NCBI GenBank assembly: GCA_036746235.1
Contig: DAIOEN010000003.1
Location: 26,997 to 90,996 of the forward strand
Length of the DNA stretch: 64,000 nucleotides
Reading direction: 5' to 3'
Source of the DNA: CALARM01 sp036746235
GTDB lineage: Bacteria > Vulcanimicrobiota > SpSt-956 > JAKJGF01
In this document: positions 40,418 through 49,673 of the stretch, one piece after another
Layout of the letters: every line of letters starts with the position of its first letter
Position numbering within the stretch: the stretch's first letter is position 1
Notes under the pieces: model-generated
What the model was told of the DNA's origin: nothing
The model's input: the letters and a program-made list of their open reading frames with translations, nothing else
Database searches by the model: none
Position numbers and translations under genes: made by a program

Positions 40418-41158
40418 ATGAAAAAAATAATAATCAATATAATAACAATATCAATTATGTTCGGTATGACCATTCTTTATGCCATAGCAGGTAATACTGA
40501 ATATAAAAAACTTGACTCTTTCAACATCATTCCATCTGACAGACTGGAATTGACTCTTGATAATAATATACAAAAAAATATTACTGTAGTTAAAGAAGAT
40601 GATATTTTATATATAGACTCCAGCTTTTTTACAACTTTTTTAGGTATTAATATTCAGGATCAGACAGAACAGTCACGAACTGTAAAGGAAAGTACAGATA
40701 AGGAAATTATCTGTTTACCTTTATTTAAAAGCCTTGACAGTCTTAAAATAAGATATACATACAGTTCTCTTTACGGCAAAGAAATAATAAGGATAAGAAC
40801 AGACGGTGAATTTAAAATTTACAGAGCATCTAACTATATGCCACAGACAACTGTTTCATACGGGAATAACCCGTCAGGGACAGGCACGTCATACTATGGA
40901 AATAGTTCGTATACAGGAACAGGAAATACCATCGGTAATTGCTCCGGTACAGGTTATTATTACAGTTCATCCTGTTCATCAGGCGGTTATGGCGTACCGG
41001 GATATGGCTATTATTATCCCGACGGATATACACCGGGAAGCTGTCAGAATATTACCTATCCGAACCAGCAATTAAATGTAACACCGGTAATATCAACTTC
41101 TCCCGGCCCTCTTCCCAATATCGTAAGTCCTCTTTCGAATATTGTAAAACCATTATAA
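40418..41158 (+). CDS. Exported protein with Gly/Tyr-rich C-terminus
   Basis: 246 residues from ATG 40418, after AGGAGGTGTTGAAA. It has a signal peptide (INIITISIMFGMTILYAIAG). Residues about 40-140 form a strand-rich domain (ILYIDSSFFTTFLGINIQDQ) that resembles copper-amine-oxidase-N-like surface domains. The last 100 residues are low-complexity with GTGYYYSSSCSSGGYG and PGYGYYYP. A surface or matrix role is inferred. Confidence 0.55.
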   Translation: MKKIIINIITISIMFGMTILYAIAGNTEYKKLDSFNIIPSDRLELTLDNNIQKNITVVKEDDILYIDSSFFTTFLGINIQDQTEQSRTVKESTDKEIICLPLFKSLDSLKIRYTYSSLYGKEIIRIRTDGEFKIYRASNYMPQTTVSYGNNPSGTGTSYYGNSSYTGTGNTIGNCSGTGYYYSSSCSSGGYGVPGYGYYYPDGYTPGSCQNITYPNQQLNVTPVISTSPGPLPNIVSPLSNIVKPL

Positions 41159-41207
41159 TTGTGTGAAGATTGGAGGGTGAAGAGTTAAAATTTTCACCCT
41201 TCACTGT

Positions 41208-42872
41208 TTAAATCCATCCGGGTAAAATCTCTTTAGAATACCATCTCATAAAAAATCTCTCTTCAGGTATACATACTCCTTCTACCTTTATCTGTCTTTC
41301 AACTGTATGTCTTCTTCTGGCAAAAGGTGAAGTAAAATCTCTACCGAATCCGTTCACAAAAAATCTGTCACTCAATGTCCCGAAAGATCTAAATTTTGTG
41401 AGCGGATGAGTTCCATATACCGGTAACGACATAAAACGACTTGTATCAACAGGTACCCAGCCATAGGATGGCAGATAAACCTCCGGTATTTCATGATCGA
41501 GATATCCCAGCCGGCTGTCTTCTTTCCAGATAGAGAAACCTACTATGCTTCTTGCAGGCAGGCCTGCAACCTGGCAGAGAGCTATGAAAATAGTGGCATG
41601 ATTGCCGCAGCTTCCCTTACCCTGAGAGAGAATCTTTTTCGTGCTTATACTTGTATAGGGAAGTACATATTTTACTTTATCTACAACAAAATCATAGAGT
41701 TTTCTTGCTATCAGGAATGTTTTTCTCTCACCCTGAAGTATTTCTTCAACTCTGTTTCTTATCTCTTTTTCTCCCGTCTGAAAAAGAAGTTCCGCCTTCT
41801 GTACTACCTCTCTTAATTGCAGGTCTTCACTCTTCATCATTTCCTCTATAAGATACTTCTTTTTTATTTCCTCCGGTATATCTTCAAGAGTTCCTGTAAG
41901 ATGGGGATAAAGATGATATTTCAGGTTAACGGTTTCAATTTCGAAACTAACCGTAACATCATGTTCTACGTTTGGCAACAAATCCTTTATTTTATTAACT
42001 ATAACAGTTCCATCTTTATTATCCCACTGACATATCAACTTTTCATCCGGATCGGGTATTACCTTAACAGGAGTAATCAATCTCTGATGTATATAATCTT
42101 TAGGCAAACTCTGGGAAGCTTCCATTTCTTTAATTATACCGGGACCGGTATTCCTGAAACAGTAATTTATGTCTACAGTAGATCTGCGGCCTCCTGAAAA
42201 AGAATAAAGAATATTTCTGTCAAGCTCAAAAGTAAGGAGTTCATTTCTTTTAAGTTCAAGAGTCCATACCCTGTCCTGTGTTACAATAATACTAGAGCTA
42301 TGCTCGCAGTCAGGAAGTTTATAGGAAGTAAGTATTACTCCTGTTTCAGGATCAAGAGCAAAGATTTCTCCTTCAACAACATCGAGAGTCCATAAATATT
42401 TTCCGTCATGACAGAGCCCTCTGCAGGAATAGGTAGGAGCATCAAAGGTTTCCGCCTGAATATGGCGGGGAAATTTTATGACGGAAATCTGATTATTTGC
42501 AACTGTAAATTCAGGCTGATCCGGTGAAATTATCCACAGGATTTTATCCCTGCAGGTCATTCCGAGATATGGCCTGGTTACTCCCGGTATCTTCCCTATA
42601 AGGACACAATTATTATCAGTAATACGGCGTTTGTAAAGATTACATGTTTCTTCATCATATTCCCAGAGATATTCTCCGTCATAACTTATAGTCTGAGGGC
42701 GCCTCACTACAGATTTTACTCTGTCTATAATATCTCCTTTATAAGGATCCAGAAGAATTAATTCACCTGTTTCTATATCTGCTATCCATACACCATTTTC
42801 ATTGAATGCTATGGATGCAGGACTGGATACAGGCACTTTTATTCGATTTATGAGTCTTACAGGTTTTTTCAT
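41208..42872 (-). CDS. Transglutaminase-like protein with N-terminal propeller
   Basis: 554 residues. The N-terminal 240 residues carry repeated blade-like units (NGVWIADIETGELILLDPYK, GKYLWTLDVVEGEIFALDPE), a small beta-propeller. Residues about 385-520 are a transglutaminase/protease core: GKGSCGNHATIFIALCQVAG (catalytic Cys), GYLDHEIPEVYLPSYGWVPV (His) and VDTS (Asp). No signal peptide is seen, so it may be cytoplasmic or exported by another route. It could be a peptidase or cross-linking enzyme. Confidence 0.75.
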   Translation of the reverse strand: MKKPVRLINRIKVPVSSPASIAFNENGVWIADIETGELILLDPYKGDIIDRVKSVVRRPQTISYDGEYLWEYDEETCNLYKRRITDNNCVLIGKIPGVTRPYLGMTCRDKILWIISPDQPEFTVANNQISVIKFPRHIQAETFDAPTYSCRGLCHDGKYLWTLDVVEGEIFALDPETGVILTSYKLPDCEHSSSIIVTQDRVWTLELKRNELLTFELDRNILYSFSGGRRSTVDINYCFRNTGPGIIKEMEASQSLPKDYIHQRLITPVKVIPDPDEKLICQWDNKDGTVIVNKIKDLLPNVEHDVTVSFEIETVNLKYHLYPHLTGTLEDIPEEIKKKYLIEEMMKSEDLQLREVVQKAELLFQTGEKEIRNRVEEILQGERKTFLIARKLYDFVVDKVKYVLPYTSISTKKILSQGKGSCGNHATIFIALCQVAGLPARSIVGFSIWKEDSRLGYLDHEIPEVYLPSYGWVPVDTSRFMSLPVYGTHPLTKFRSFGTLSDRFFVNGFGRDFTSPFARRRHTVERQIKVEGVCIPEERFFMRWYSKEILPGWI

Positions 42873-43047
42873 GATTATTCCCTTTCTGAGATAAAATGAT
42901 AGGAAATAAATTCAAAAATTATAGTAAAAATCCTGCTGAAGGAAATTTATATAATACGGAGAATAACAGAGAGTGAAAAGTGAAAAGAATAGGATATTAC
43001 TCACTATAGTAAAAATCATGAAAATTACAATAAAGGAGATAGGTAAA

Positions 43048-43917
43048 ATGAAAAAAATATGTTTCTTGACTCTTTGTATGGTAATCTTAACTTCCCTTAT
43101 AGTTCAGGCCAGACCTCTGGTAGTATTGACTACAGACTTCGGACTTAATAATGAAGCAGTAGGACTCTGCCACGGAGCAATACTGGCAATAAATCCGGAT
43201 ATAGAAGTAGTTGATCTCTGCCATAATGTTAAAGCTTTTGATGTAAAACAGGCATCGCTCATACTTAAAGGAACTGAATGCTTTCCAGAGGGAACCGTTT
43301 TCGTATCTGTAATAGATCCGGGAGTTGGAACAGATAGAGGAGCAATAGCTATAAAGACAAAAAAAGGATTATATTACATAGCTCCCAATAACGGACTTCT
43401 GACATATGTTATAGAAGAACAGGGTCTTGAAGCGGTCTACGAACTGGATACAAAAAAAGTTAATCCTCAGTGGAGCAGAGGAACCTTCGATGGCCGCGAT
43501 CTTTTCAGCCCTGCAGGAGCAATCCTTGCCATAAACAACGGCAAAATGGACTCAATAGGACATGAAATAAAACAGGAAGCTATAGTTATGTTTATGGTGT
43601 TACAGGCAAAAATTAATGAAGGTACCATATCGGGAGTATATGTTCAGGAAGATGAGCCTTTCGGGAATGCATGGACAAATATAACAGAAGAAGATCTGAA
43701 GAAAATTTCAGTAAAACCGGGCGATAAACTCCACATCACCGCAGCCGGTATTGAAATAGATCTGCCTTTTGTAGTTACATTCGGAGAAGTAAAAAAAGGT
43801 GAACCTCTTGCCTATATGAACAGTGAAGGAACACTTGCTTTTGCAATAAATCAGGGGAATTTTACCCTTAACTATAATTTGAAAGAAGGCATGGAAATAA
43901 AAGTAAAAAAACAGTGA
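43048..43917 (+). CDS. Exported SAM hydrolase/halogenase-family protein (DUF62)
   Basis: 289 residues from ATG 43048, with AAAGGAGATAGGTAAA just before; a further 25 residues upstream lack a ribosome site. A signal peptide (KKICFLTLCMVILTSLIVQA) leads into RPLVVLTTDFGLNNEAVGLC, IDPGVGTDRGAIAI and YIAPNNGLLTYV, all typical of the DUF62 family, which splits S-adenosylmethionine or halogenates it. Known members act in the cytoplasm, so an exported form is odd. The ending MEIKVKKQ is close to a repeat. Confidence 0.78.
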   Translation: MKKICFLTLCMVILTSLIVQARPLVVLTTDFGLNNEAVGLCHGAILAINPDIEVVDLCHNVKAFDVKQASLILKGTECFPEGTVFVSVIDPGVGTDRGAIAIKTKKGLYYIAPNNGLLTYVIEEQGLEAVYELDTKKVNPQWSRGTFDGRDLFSPAGAILAINNGKMDSIGHEIKQEAIVMFMVLQAKINEGTISGVYVQEDEPFGNAWTNITEEDLKKISVKPGDKLHITAAGIEIDLPFVVTFGEVKKGEPLAYMNSEGTLAFAINQGNFTLNYNLKEGMEIKVKKQ

Positions 43918-43963
43918 AGGGTGAAAGGTGAACTGATAACTGGTCACTGCTCACTGGTCACTG
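43914..43963. repeat. Heptamer-period repeat of mixed units
   Basis: It begins with CAGTGAAGGGTGAAAGGTGA and shifts to CTGATAACTGGTCACTGCTC units. It directly follows the DUF62 stop, and the stop codon itself lies in the first unit. Confidence 0.7.
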
Positions 43964-43990
43964 ATAAAGAAAGGAAAGTGAATTTATTAA

Positions 43991-45535
43991 ATGATCGAAG
44001 TAGAGGTATTAAACTCTTCCATATCTGACATAGAAGCAGATGCAGTGCTTACAGGTATTTTCGAAGATGATTGCACGGCTGAAAGGCTATGCGGAAAAGA
44101 CGAAAAATTTAAATATATGGTAAAAGACCTTATTGAAGAAGGTGAAATCAACGGCAAACTTGCCGGAACAACCCTGGTTCACAGCCGCGGAGAAATCAAA
44201 CCGCGGAGAATATTAATAGTTGGACTGGGGAAAAAAGAGAATCTTTCTCTGGACAGGTTACGGGGCATGGCAGCAGTATCAGGAAGATTGCTTCGTGATA
44301 TTCAATGTCAGAAAATAGGTATACATCTTGGTTTTTTACCGCCTGGCTTTCGTTATAAAGATACTGCAATGGCAGTTATAGAAGGGTTTTTCCTGGGTCA
44401 GTACAGTTTTACAAAATACAGACATGAAGAAAAAAAACTGGAAGTTAAAAAATTCGGCATCTATTTCCCTGAAGAAATAAAATTTGATGCAGATTTAATC
44501 TCTCATGCCATAAGAACAGGTGCATTTATAGCAAAAGCAACAAATCTGAGCCGCGATCTCTGTAATGAACCGGCAAATGTACTTACACCTGTAAGACTCG
44601 GGAAAATTGCAGGTAAACTGGCAGAGGAATACGAATTAAAAGCAAATATTCTTGATGAAAAAGAAATGCAGTCTATGAATATGAACCTTATGCTCGCAGT
44701 TTCAAGAGGCAGTAAAGAGGCTCCCCGTCTCATAGTCCTCGAATACTGCGGAGCAGGAGAAGGGCAACCTGTATATGGTTTACTCGGCAAAGGAGTAACC
44801 TTTGACAGCGGAGGAGTATCACTGAAGGATCAGACTGCTATGCATCATATGCATCTGGATAAAACTGCCGGTGCCGTAGTAATTGGCATTTTAGCAGCTC
44901 TATCGTCCCTTAAAGCAAAGATAAATCTCACAGGTGTCATACCTGCCGTTGAAAATATGCCCGGTGGCAATGCTTATAAACCGGGAGATATTATTAAAGC
45001 TATGTCAGGTAAAACTGTAGAGATAACAAATACCGATGCAGAAGGAAGACTTATTATGGCAGACAGTCTCACCTATATGCAACAGATACTGAAGATTGAT
45101 AATATTATAGATTTTGCCACACTTACAGGAGGCTCTAAAACTGCCCTGGGAACAGATATTATCCCTGTATTTTCTAAAGATAAAGACATGGCAAATCTAT
45201 TCAGAGAATCCTGCTGGCACAGTGGTGAAGTATGCTGGGAAATGCCTCTTTACAGAAACTATTTGAAACTTCTTAAAAGCCATGTAGCAGATATAAAGAA
45301 TATGGTAAAAGACTCTCCTTCTACTCTTCTGGGAGCTTTATTTCTCGGAGAATTCATAGACAATAATACAAAGTGGATGCATTTAGACATTGGAGGTCAT
45401 GAATTCAGAGAAGAGGAATTTTCCTATCAGGCCTATGGTGCTACTGCCCTTGGCATGAGATCCCTTATAAGATACTATCTCCATCTGGCAGGCGAAGATA
45501 TAGGCACAGATATGGAAGACTGGAAAATTTTATAA
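43991..45535 (+). CDS. pepA: Leucyl aminopeptidase (M17)
   Basis: 514 residues. The C-terminal catalytic part has GLLGKGVTFDSGGVSLK (Lys and Asp ligands), MHHMHLDKTAGAVVIGIL, and NTDAEGRLIMADSLTYMQQI (Asp, Glu and catalytic Arg). These are the M17 metallopeptidase motifs. The usual NTDAEGR signature is intact. The enzyme removes N-terminal residues from peptides in the cytoplasm; some family members also bind DNA. It stands alone on the plus strand, flanked by repeats. Confidence 0.88.
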   Translation: MIEVEVLNSSISDIEADAVLTGIFEDDCTAERLCGKDEKFKYMVKDLIEEGEINGKLAGTTLVHSRGEIKPRRILIVGLGKKENLSLDRLRGMAAVSGRLLRDIQCQKIGIHLGFLPPGFRYKDTAMAVIEGFFLGQYSFTKYRHEEKKLEVKKFGIYFPEEIKFDADLISHAIRTGAFIAKATNLSRDLCNEPANVLTPVRLGKIAGKLAEEYELKANILDEKEMQSMNMNLMLAVSRGSKEAPRLIVLEYCGAGEGQPVYGLLGKGVTFDSGGVSLKDQTAMHHMHLDKTAGAVVIGILAALSSLKAKINLTGVIPAVENMPGGNAYKPGDIIKAMSGKTVEITNTDAEGRLIMADSLTYMQQILKIDNIIDFATLTGGSKTALGTDIIPVFSKDKDMANLFRESCWHSGEVCWEMPLYRNYLKLLKSHVADIKNMVKDSPSTLLGALFLGEFIDNNTKWMHLDIGGHEFREEEFSYQAYGATALGMRSLIRYYLHLAGEDIGTDMEDWKIL

Positions 45536-45602
45536 GTGAAGTGTGAAGAGTGGAGGAGAAACATGGCTTTCACCCTTCACCCTTCACCCTTCACCCTTCA
45601 CT
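45535..45602. repeat. Heptamer-period repeat before the FlhA-like gene
   Basis: Two tracts (AAGTGAAGTGTGAAGAGTGG, and CACCCTTCACCCTTCACCC) lie head to head. The second runs up to the ATG at 45609, so an open frame through it adds 22 spurious residues (FTLHPSPFTK) to the next protein. Confidence 0.72.
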
Positions 45603-45608
45603 AAACTT

Positions 45609-47294
45609 ATGAATTTCAATGATAAATTAAAAAAACAACTCCACAATTTATTTTCCAGATGTAAAGAATCATCCATTTCAGAAGAAGTCAAATCTCATAT
45701 TAACCTCATCATTTACCTGTTAAATTCCCTGCCTCACGAAGAAATATCTGTGGCAGGGAATTTATATAACCTTCTGTCTCTTAAAGAATGGAAAAAAATT
45801 ATATATAATACAGAAGGATTTACCTTCAAAATAAGAGCATGTTCCGGTGGTAAAATAATATGTCAGATCTCGCCTGATATGGATTTAACCATAGAAGAAA
45901 AACCTGAAAAACACAGAATAATATTAAATATACGTGGCACAGGAAAAATCTCTTTTCTTTTATCACCGGTAGAATCTCCCGGCACTGTTTTATTATTTCC
46001 TTCTTCTTTTATATTCTTTTTATATTTAAAGAAAGGAATTACAGTTTTATTTGGCACCGCCCATGGCATTTCCCATAAAATTCTTCTCTCAATCTATTTA
46101 AACTCTTCAACCAATATTATTTTATTGAAAAAATCTAAAATCTTAAAAAATTTATCGTCATTTCTGTCTGACCTTTACCAGGTAGAAGATAAAATGATTG
46201 ATAATACAGAGAATAATAGTGCTCTTCTGGAAAAAAATCCGGAAAAAAATGAAAATCTTTCTGGTAACAGTATTACGATAAATCAGGTAGATCCCATATC
46301 TGTCGAAGTCGGGTTAAATCTGCTTACTATTATAGATCCGAGACTTGACCCGCCTCTGGTACTGAATGCTATGACACAATTCAGAAAGACCTTTCTGGAA
46401 ATATTTGGTTTTAATCTTCCCGGAGTCAGGTTCAGAGATAACCTTACACTGAAGCATAATCAGTATATTATTAAAATCAAAGACAACACCGTTGCCACAG
46501 GAGAAATAGTAAAAGATCGTTTACTTGCTCTCGGCCTTGAAAATGATCTGGCAGAACTTACAGGACCTGCCTATGGCCCGGATGAAGTATATGGCTTGAA
46601 AGGCGTATGGATTGAAAAAACGTTCCGGGAAATAGCAGAAAGACATGGGTGTCTGATTATGGAACCAGGTGAAGTCATATGTACCCATATAGAAGAAACA
46701 TTCTCCAACAATCTGGAAAAATTTATGATACTCCAGGTTACGGAATTATTGCTGGAAAATTTTATGGAAATAGACCCTGAGAAAGTCAGTGAAATAAAAA
46801 ATAATCTCGGTATGGCAAAAATAAACAGGATATTTAAATATATGGTCAGTGAATGGCTCCCTCTTACAGACCATGAGTTTATCATTCAGAGTATATATGA
46901 AATTTCTCAAAAAGAAAAACATCCGGGAAAAATTTATGAAGAACTGCGTAAAAGATTTATGCCTTACATATTACATCAAACAAATCTGGATATAACTGAT
47001 TGTTTTACCGTATCCCCCAAAACAGAAGAAACCCTTCTGAAATTCTCAAAAAAAATAAAAACAGGTTACAGTATTAATATGCCTTTTTCCATAAAAGAAC
47101 GATTCTTTAAATCTACAATAAAGTTGCTCTACAGAGATAATATTAAAAGCAGAGCAGTAATCTTCTGCTCATCCCGGGTAAGACCTTTATTGCTGCAGAT
47201 TTTAAGAGAAAATTTCCCTGAAATAAAAATTTTCTCCTATGATGAAATACCTGATACTCTTCCTTTAAAATTTCAGGGAGAATTTAATATATAA
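45609..47294 (+). CDS. Soluble FlhA/SctV C-terminal-domain protein without membrane part
   Basis: 561 residues from ATG 45609. Residues about 1-225 are an unplaced strand-rich part (KIRACSGGKIICQISPDMDL, SFLLSPVESPGTVLLFPSSF). From about 245 the sequence follows the FlhA/type III export gate cytoplasmic domain: VDPISVEVGLNLLTIIDPRL, GFNLPGVRFRDNLTLKHNQY, TGEIVKDRLLALGLENDLAE, PGEVICTHIEETFSNNLEKF, and LEKFMILQVTELLLENFMEI. FlhA normally carries eight membrane spans before this domain. None is present here. No other flagellar or secretion gene is in the window. It may be a soluble adaptor derived from an export gate. Confidence 0.7.
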   Translation: MNFNDKLKKQLHNLFSRCKESSISEEVKSHINLIIYLLNSLPHEEISVAGNLYNLLSLKEWKKIIYNTEGFTFKIRACSGGKIICQISPDMDLTIEEKPEKHRIILNIRGTGKISFLLSPVESPGTVLLFPSSFIFFLYLKKGITVLFGTAHGISHKILLSIYLNSSTNIILLKKSKILKNLSSFLSDLYQVEDKMIDNTENNSALLEKNPEKNENLSGNSITINQVDPISVEVGLNLLTIIDPRLDPPLVLNAMTQFRKTFLEIFGFNLPGVRFRDNLTLKHNQYIIKIKDNTVATGEIVKDRLLALGLENDLAELTGPAYGPDEVYGLKGVWIEKTFREIAERHGCLIMEPGEVICTHIEETFSNNLEKFMILQVTELLLENFMEIDPEKVSEIKNNLGMAKINRIFKYMVSEWLPLTDHEFIIQSIYEISQKEKHPGKIYEELRKRFMPYILHQTNLDITDCFTVSPKTEETLLKFSKKIKTGYSINMPFSIKERFFKSTIKLLYRDNIKSRAVIFCSSRVRPLLLQILRENFPEIKIFSYDEIPDTLPLKFQGEFNI

Positions 47295-47303
47295 CTCCCA
47301 CAT

Positions 47304-48374
47304 TCACCACTTTTTTAATATTAAGATAATAACAATAAGAATTGTTAAAATGATAAAAAAAGTAAGTATCTTTTTAATGCCTCTGCCTTCAGGAATAAAT
47401 TTTGCAGTAATTCTCTTACATCTCTCTGACTGAATTTTAATATCTCTTTCTTTACTATAAGTAACAGGAGGCAATGAAGAAGGTTCATTAAATAAGGTTA
47501 TACCTTCAAGTTGTTCTTTCATTTCCATTGCAGAAGAAAATCTATCTTTTGCATTATATTTCAGGGCTTTTATAATAATAGTTTCCAGTTCAGGTGACAG
47601 GTCAGGATTAAATGCTCTTACCCGATCGAATTTGAATCTTTTTGGGCTTATTCCTGTAAGAAGATGATGAATGGTAGCTCCCAGGGCATATAAATCCGAT
47701 CTTGGTTCTGCCAGGCCGAAATATTGTTCTCCAGGAGCATAACCATTTGTACCTATGGCTGTATTTACCTGGTTATTTTTGGGATCTATAGCCCGTGCAA
47801 TTCCAAAATCTACCAGCACTATATGTCCATCAGGTTCGACCATAATATTATGAGGTTTAATATCACGATATACAACAGGCGGATTTCTGTTATGAAGATA
47901 ATCCAGTACATCTAAAACCTGTCTGGCCCAGTTTATTACTTCTTTCTGAGGCAATCCTGGATTACCATCTCTCTTAAGTATTTCTGCCAGATTATAACCT
48001 TCTATAAAATCTAAAACAAGATAATAACGACCATTTGATACAAAATAATCTATGACACCGGGAAGACCGTGATGATTTAAATTGGCAAGGATATTGGCTT
48101 CTCTTCTAAATCTTTCTAATGAATGATTTAACTCTCGGCCAGGGAAAAACTCTTTAACAGCGAATATAATATCCAGTTTACAATCTACAGCTTTATAAAT
48201 AAATCCTCCCGAACCTTCCTTTATTAACTGAATAATTTTATAACGGTTCTGGATTATTGTTGGTAAAGGTAAAGGCTCTATATGGAAAATTTTAACCTCT
48301 AACGAAGTACCGCACCCGTTACAGAATTTTGCATTATCTTTATTTTTTTGGCCGCAATAAGAACATAATGACAT
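47304..48374 (-). CDS. Ser/Thr protein kinase with N-terminal zinc ribbon and C-terminal membrane span
   Basis: 356 residues. A zinc ribbon lies at the start (LCSYCGQKNKDNAKFCNGCG). The kinase domain (about 45-290) has the Gly-rich loop IKEGSGGFIYKAVD, FAVKEFFPGRE (Lys), VVYRDIKPHNIMVEPDG and HIVLVDFGIARAIDPKNN. It ends in a C-terminal span (ILTFFIILTILIVIILILKK), so the kinase is tethered facing the cytoplasm. The zinc ribbon may sense or bind a partner. Substrates unknown. Confidence 0.85.
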   Translation of the reverse strand: MSLCSYCGQKNKDNAKFCNGCGTSLEVKIFHIEPLPLPTIIQNRYKIIQLIKEGSGGFIYKAVDCKLDIIFAVKEFFPGRELNHSLERFRREANILANLNHHGLPGVIDYFVSNGRYYLVLDFIEGYNLAEILKRDGNPGLPQKEVINWARQVLDVLDYLHNRNPPVVYRDIKPHNIMVEPDGHIVLVDFGIARAIDPKNNQVNTAIGTNGYAPGEQYFGLAEPRSDLYALGATIHHLLTGISPKRFKFDRVRAFNPDLSPELETIIIKALKYNAKDRFSSAMEMKEQLEGITLFNEPSSLPPVTYSKERDIKIQSERCKRITAKFIPEGRGIKKILTFFIILTILIVIILILKKW

Positions 48375-48579
48375 AAGATTAATCCTGTCGCTTATTACAC
48401 TTTACTGACCTGGCTAGAATAGTGTTTTTTTATGACAGTTAGATTCATTTTTTTGAACACAATAAAAAAACTCTAAACCCTTTTTCTTTTTCCCGGTCTT
48501 TATGTTATAATTATACCATATTTGTTAAAATATACTTATAGAAATTCCGATAAAAAAATAAGTGGGGAGGGGTATTAAA

Positions 48580-49650
48580 ATGTCTTTGCCGGGTCAGGAC
48601 AATTATATTTTTTCTAACATAAGAAGATGTAACAGAAACTTACTCTTTGTAAATGGAATAATACTTTTAATCATAATCTCTACAGGTTTTTATCAGATAA
48701 GATATCTTTATAATTTCTTCTTTGGCCCCTTCGATACAGACGGTAAAACCCTGATTTCAATTAAAGAGCCTGATAAAGTAGAAAAATATTTTTGTACTAT
48801 AACAGGTGAGGAAGTTTATGATTCAGGTGTGCAGCATGTTGTTACAAATGTAGATAAATATACAAACAAGGTGACAGGTGAAAGAATAGAAGCTTATTAC
48901 TATATACTCGTAGTAAATAAAAGATATCTTATAGTAAAATCTCCTGACAGGGAAAGAAATCATTCCTATTCAGGTGCTATTGTAAAAATACCGGCTGATG
49001 TAAAAAATACTATACTTGATCAGGTAAAAGAACAGGAAACAAAAGCATATTTTTTACCTTTCATGATGGATGCAACAAATTTCAGAACAAATGGTTACTG
49101 GTATTTTGGAATAACTCTTCCCATTTTACTCATAGTGCTATGGAATTTAATTAAATTTGTTCAAAGAAATAATTGCCACGAAGAACACCCTGTATACAAA
49201 AGACTGGGTAAGTACGGCGTGGCATCAGACATAGCTTCCAGGATAAATGACGAAATAATTGCTCAGTCACTCATTACCGGTTCTATAAAAACTACGCCTT
49301 CGTGGCTCCTGATTGAGAGATTCTTTACCCTTGACATAGAAAATCTGGCAGATATTATATGGGTATATAAAAAAATCACTACCCATAAAGCTTACGGTGT
49401 TATTACAACAGGTCAGACATTTGAATTATGCATTATGACACGGGATGGAAAAGCTATTTATACAACAGGAAAAGAAATACAGATTGATGAAATAATAAGG
49501 AATATATGCAATAAAGCACCATGGGTTATAGCAGGTTTTTCTGCAGAAATAAAAAATTTATGGGACAGGCAGAGGAATACATTTATTGCCACAGTAGATC
49601 AAAAAAGAGAAGAAACATTCAAAACAAGAAAGAATCCTTCAGAAAATTAA
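48580..49650 (+). CDS. Two-span membrane protein (DUF6709-like)
   Basis: 357 residues or so from ATG 48580 (GGGGAGGGGTATTAAA upstream). Spans lie at about 22-45 (LLFVNGIILLIIISTGFYQI) and about 180-200 (YWYFGITLPILLIVLWNLIK). A soluble domain lies between them. The C-terminal domain (LTGSIKTTPSWLLIERFFTL) resembles DUF6709-type proteins. It sits next to the divergent kinase gene, so it may be a substrate or partner; that is inferred. Confidence 0.55.
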   Translation: MSLPGQDNYIFSNIRRCNRNLLFVNGIILLIIISTGFYQIRYLYNFFFGPFDTDGKTLISIKEPDKVEKYFCTITGEEVYDSGVQHVVTNVDKYTNKVTGERIEAYYYILVVNKRYLIVKSPDRERNHSYSGAIVKIPADVKNTILDQVKEQETKAYFLPFMMDATNFRTNGYWYFGITLPILLIVLWNLIKFVQRNNCHEEHPVYKRLGKYGVASDIASRINDEIIAQSLITGSIKTTPSWLLIERFFTLDIENLADIIWVYKKITTHKAYGVITTGQTFELCIMTRDGKAIYTTGKEIQIDEIIRNICNKAPWVIAGFSAEIKNLWDRQRNTFIATVDQKREETFKTRKNPSEN

Positions 49651-49673
49651 AATACAGGAAATCTGGTAAAAAA

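Noticed and set aside
49521..49673. Extended N-terminus of the deacetylase
   Set aside because: It would overlap the upstream membrane-protein gene by 130 bases and place the signal peptide in the middle of the protein.
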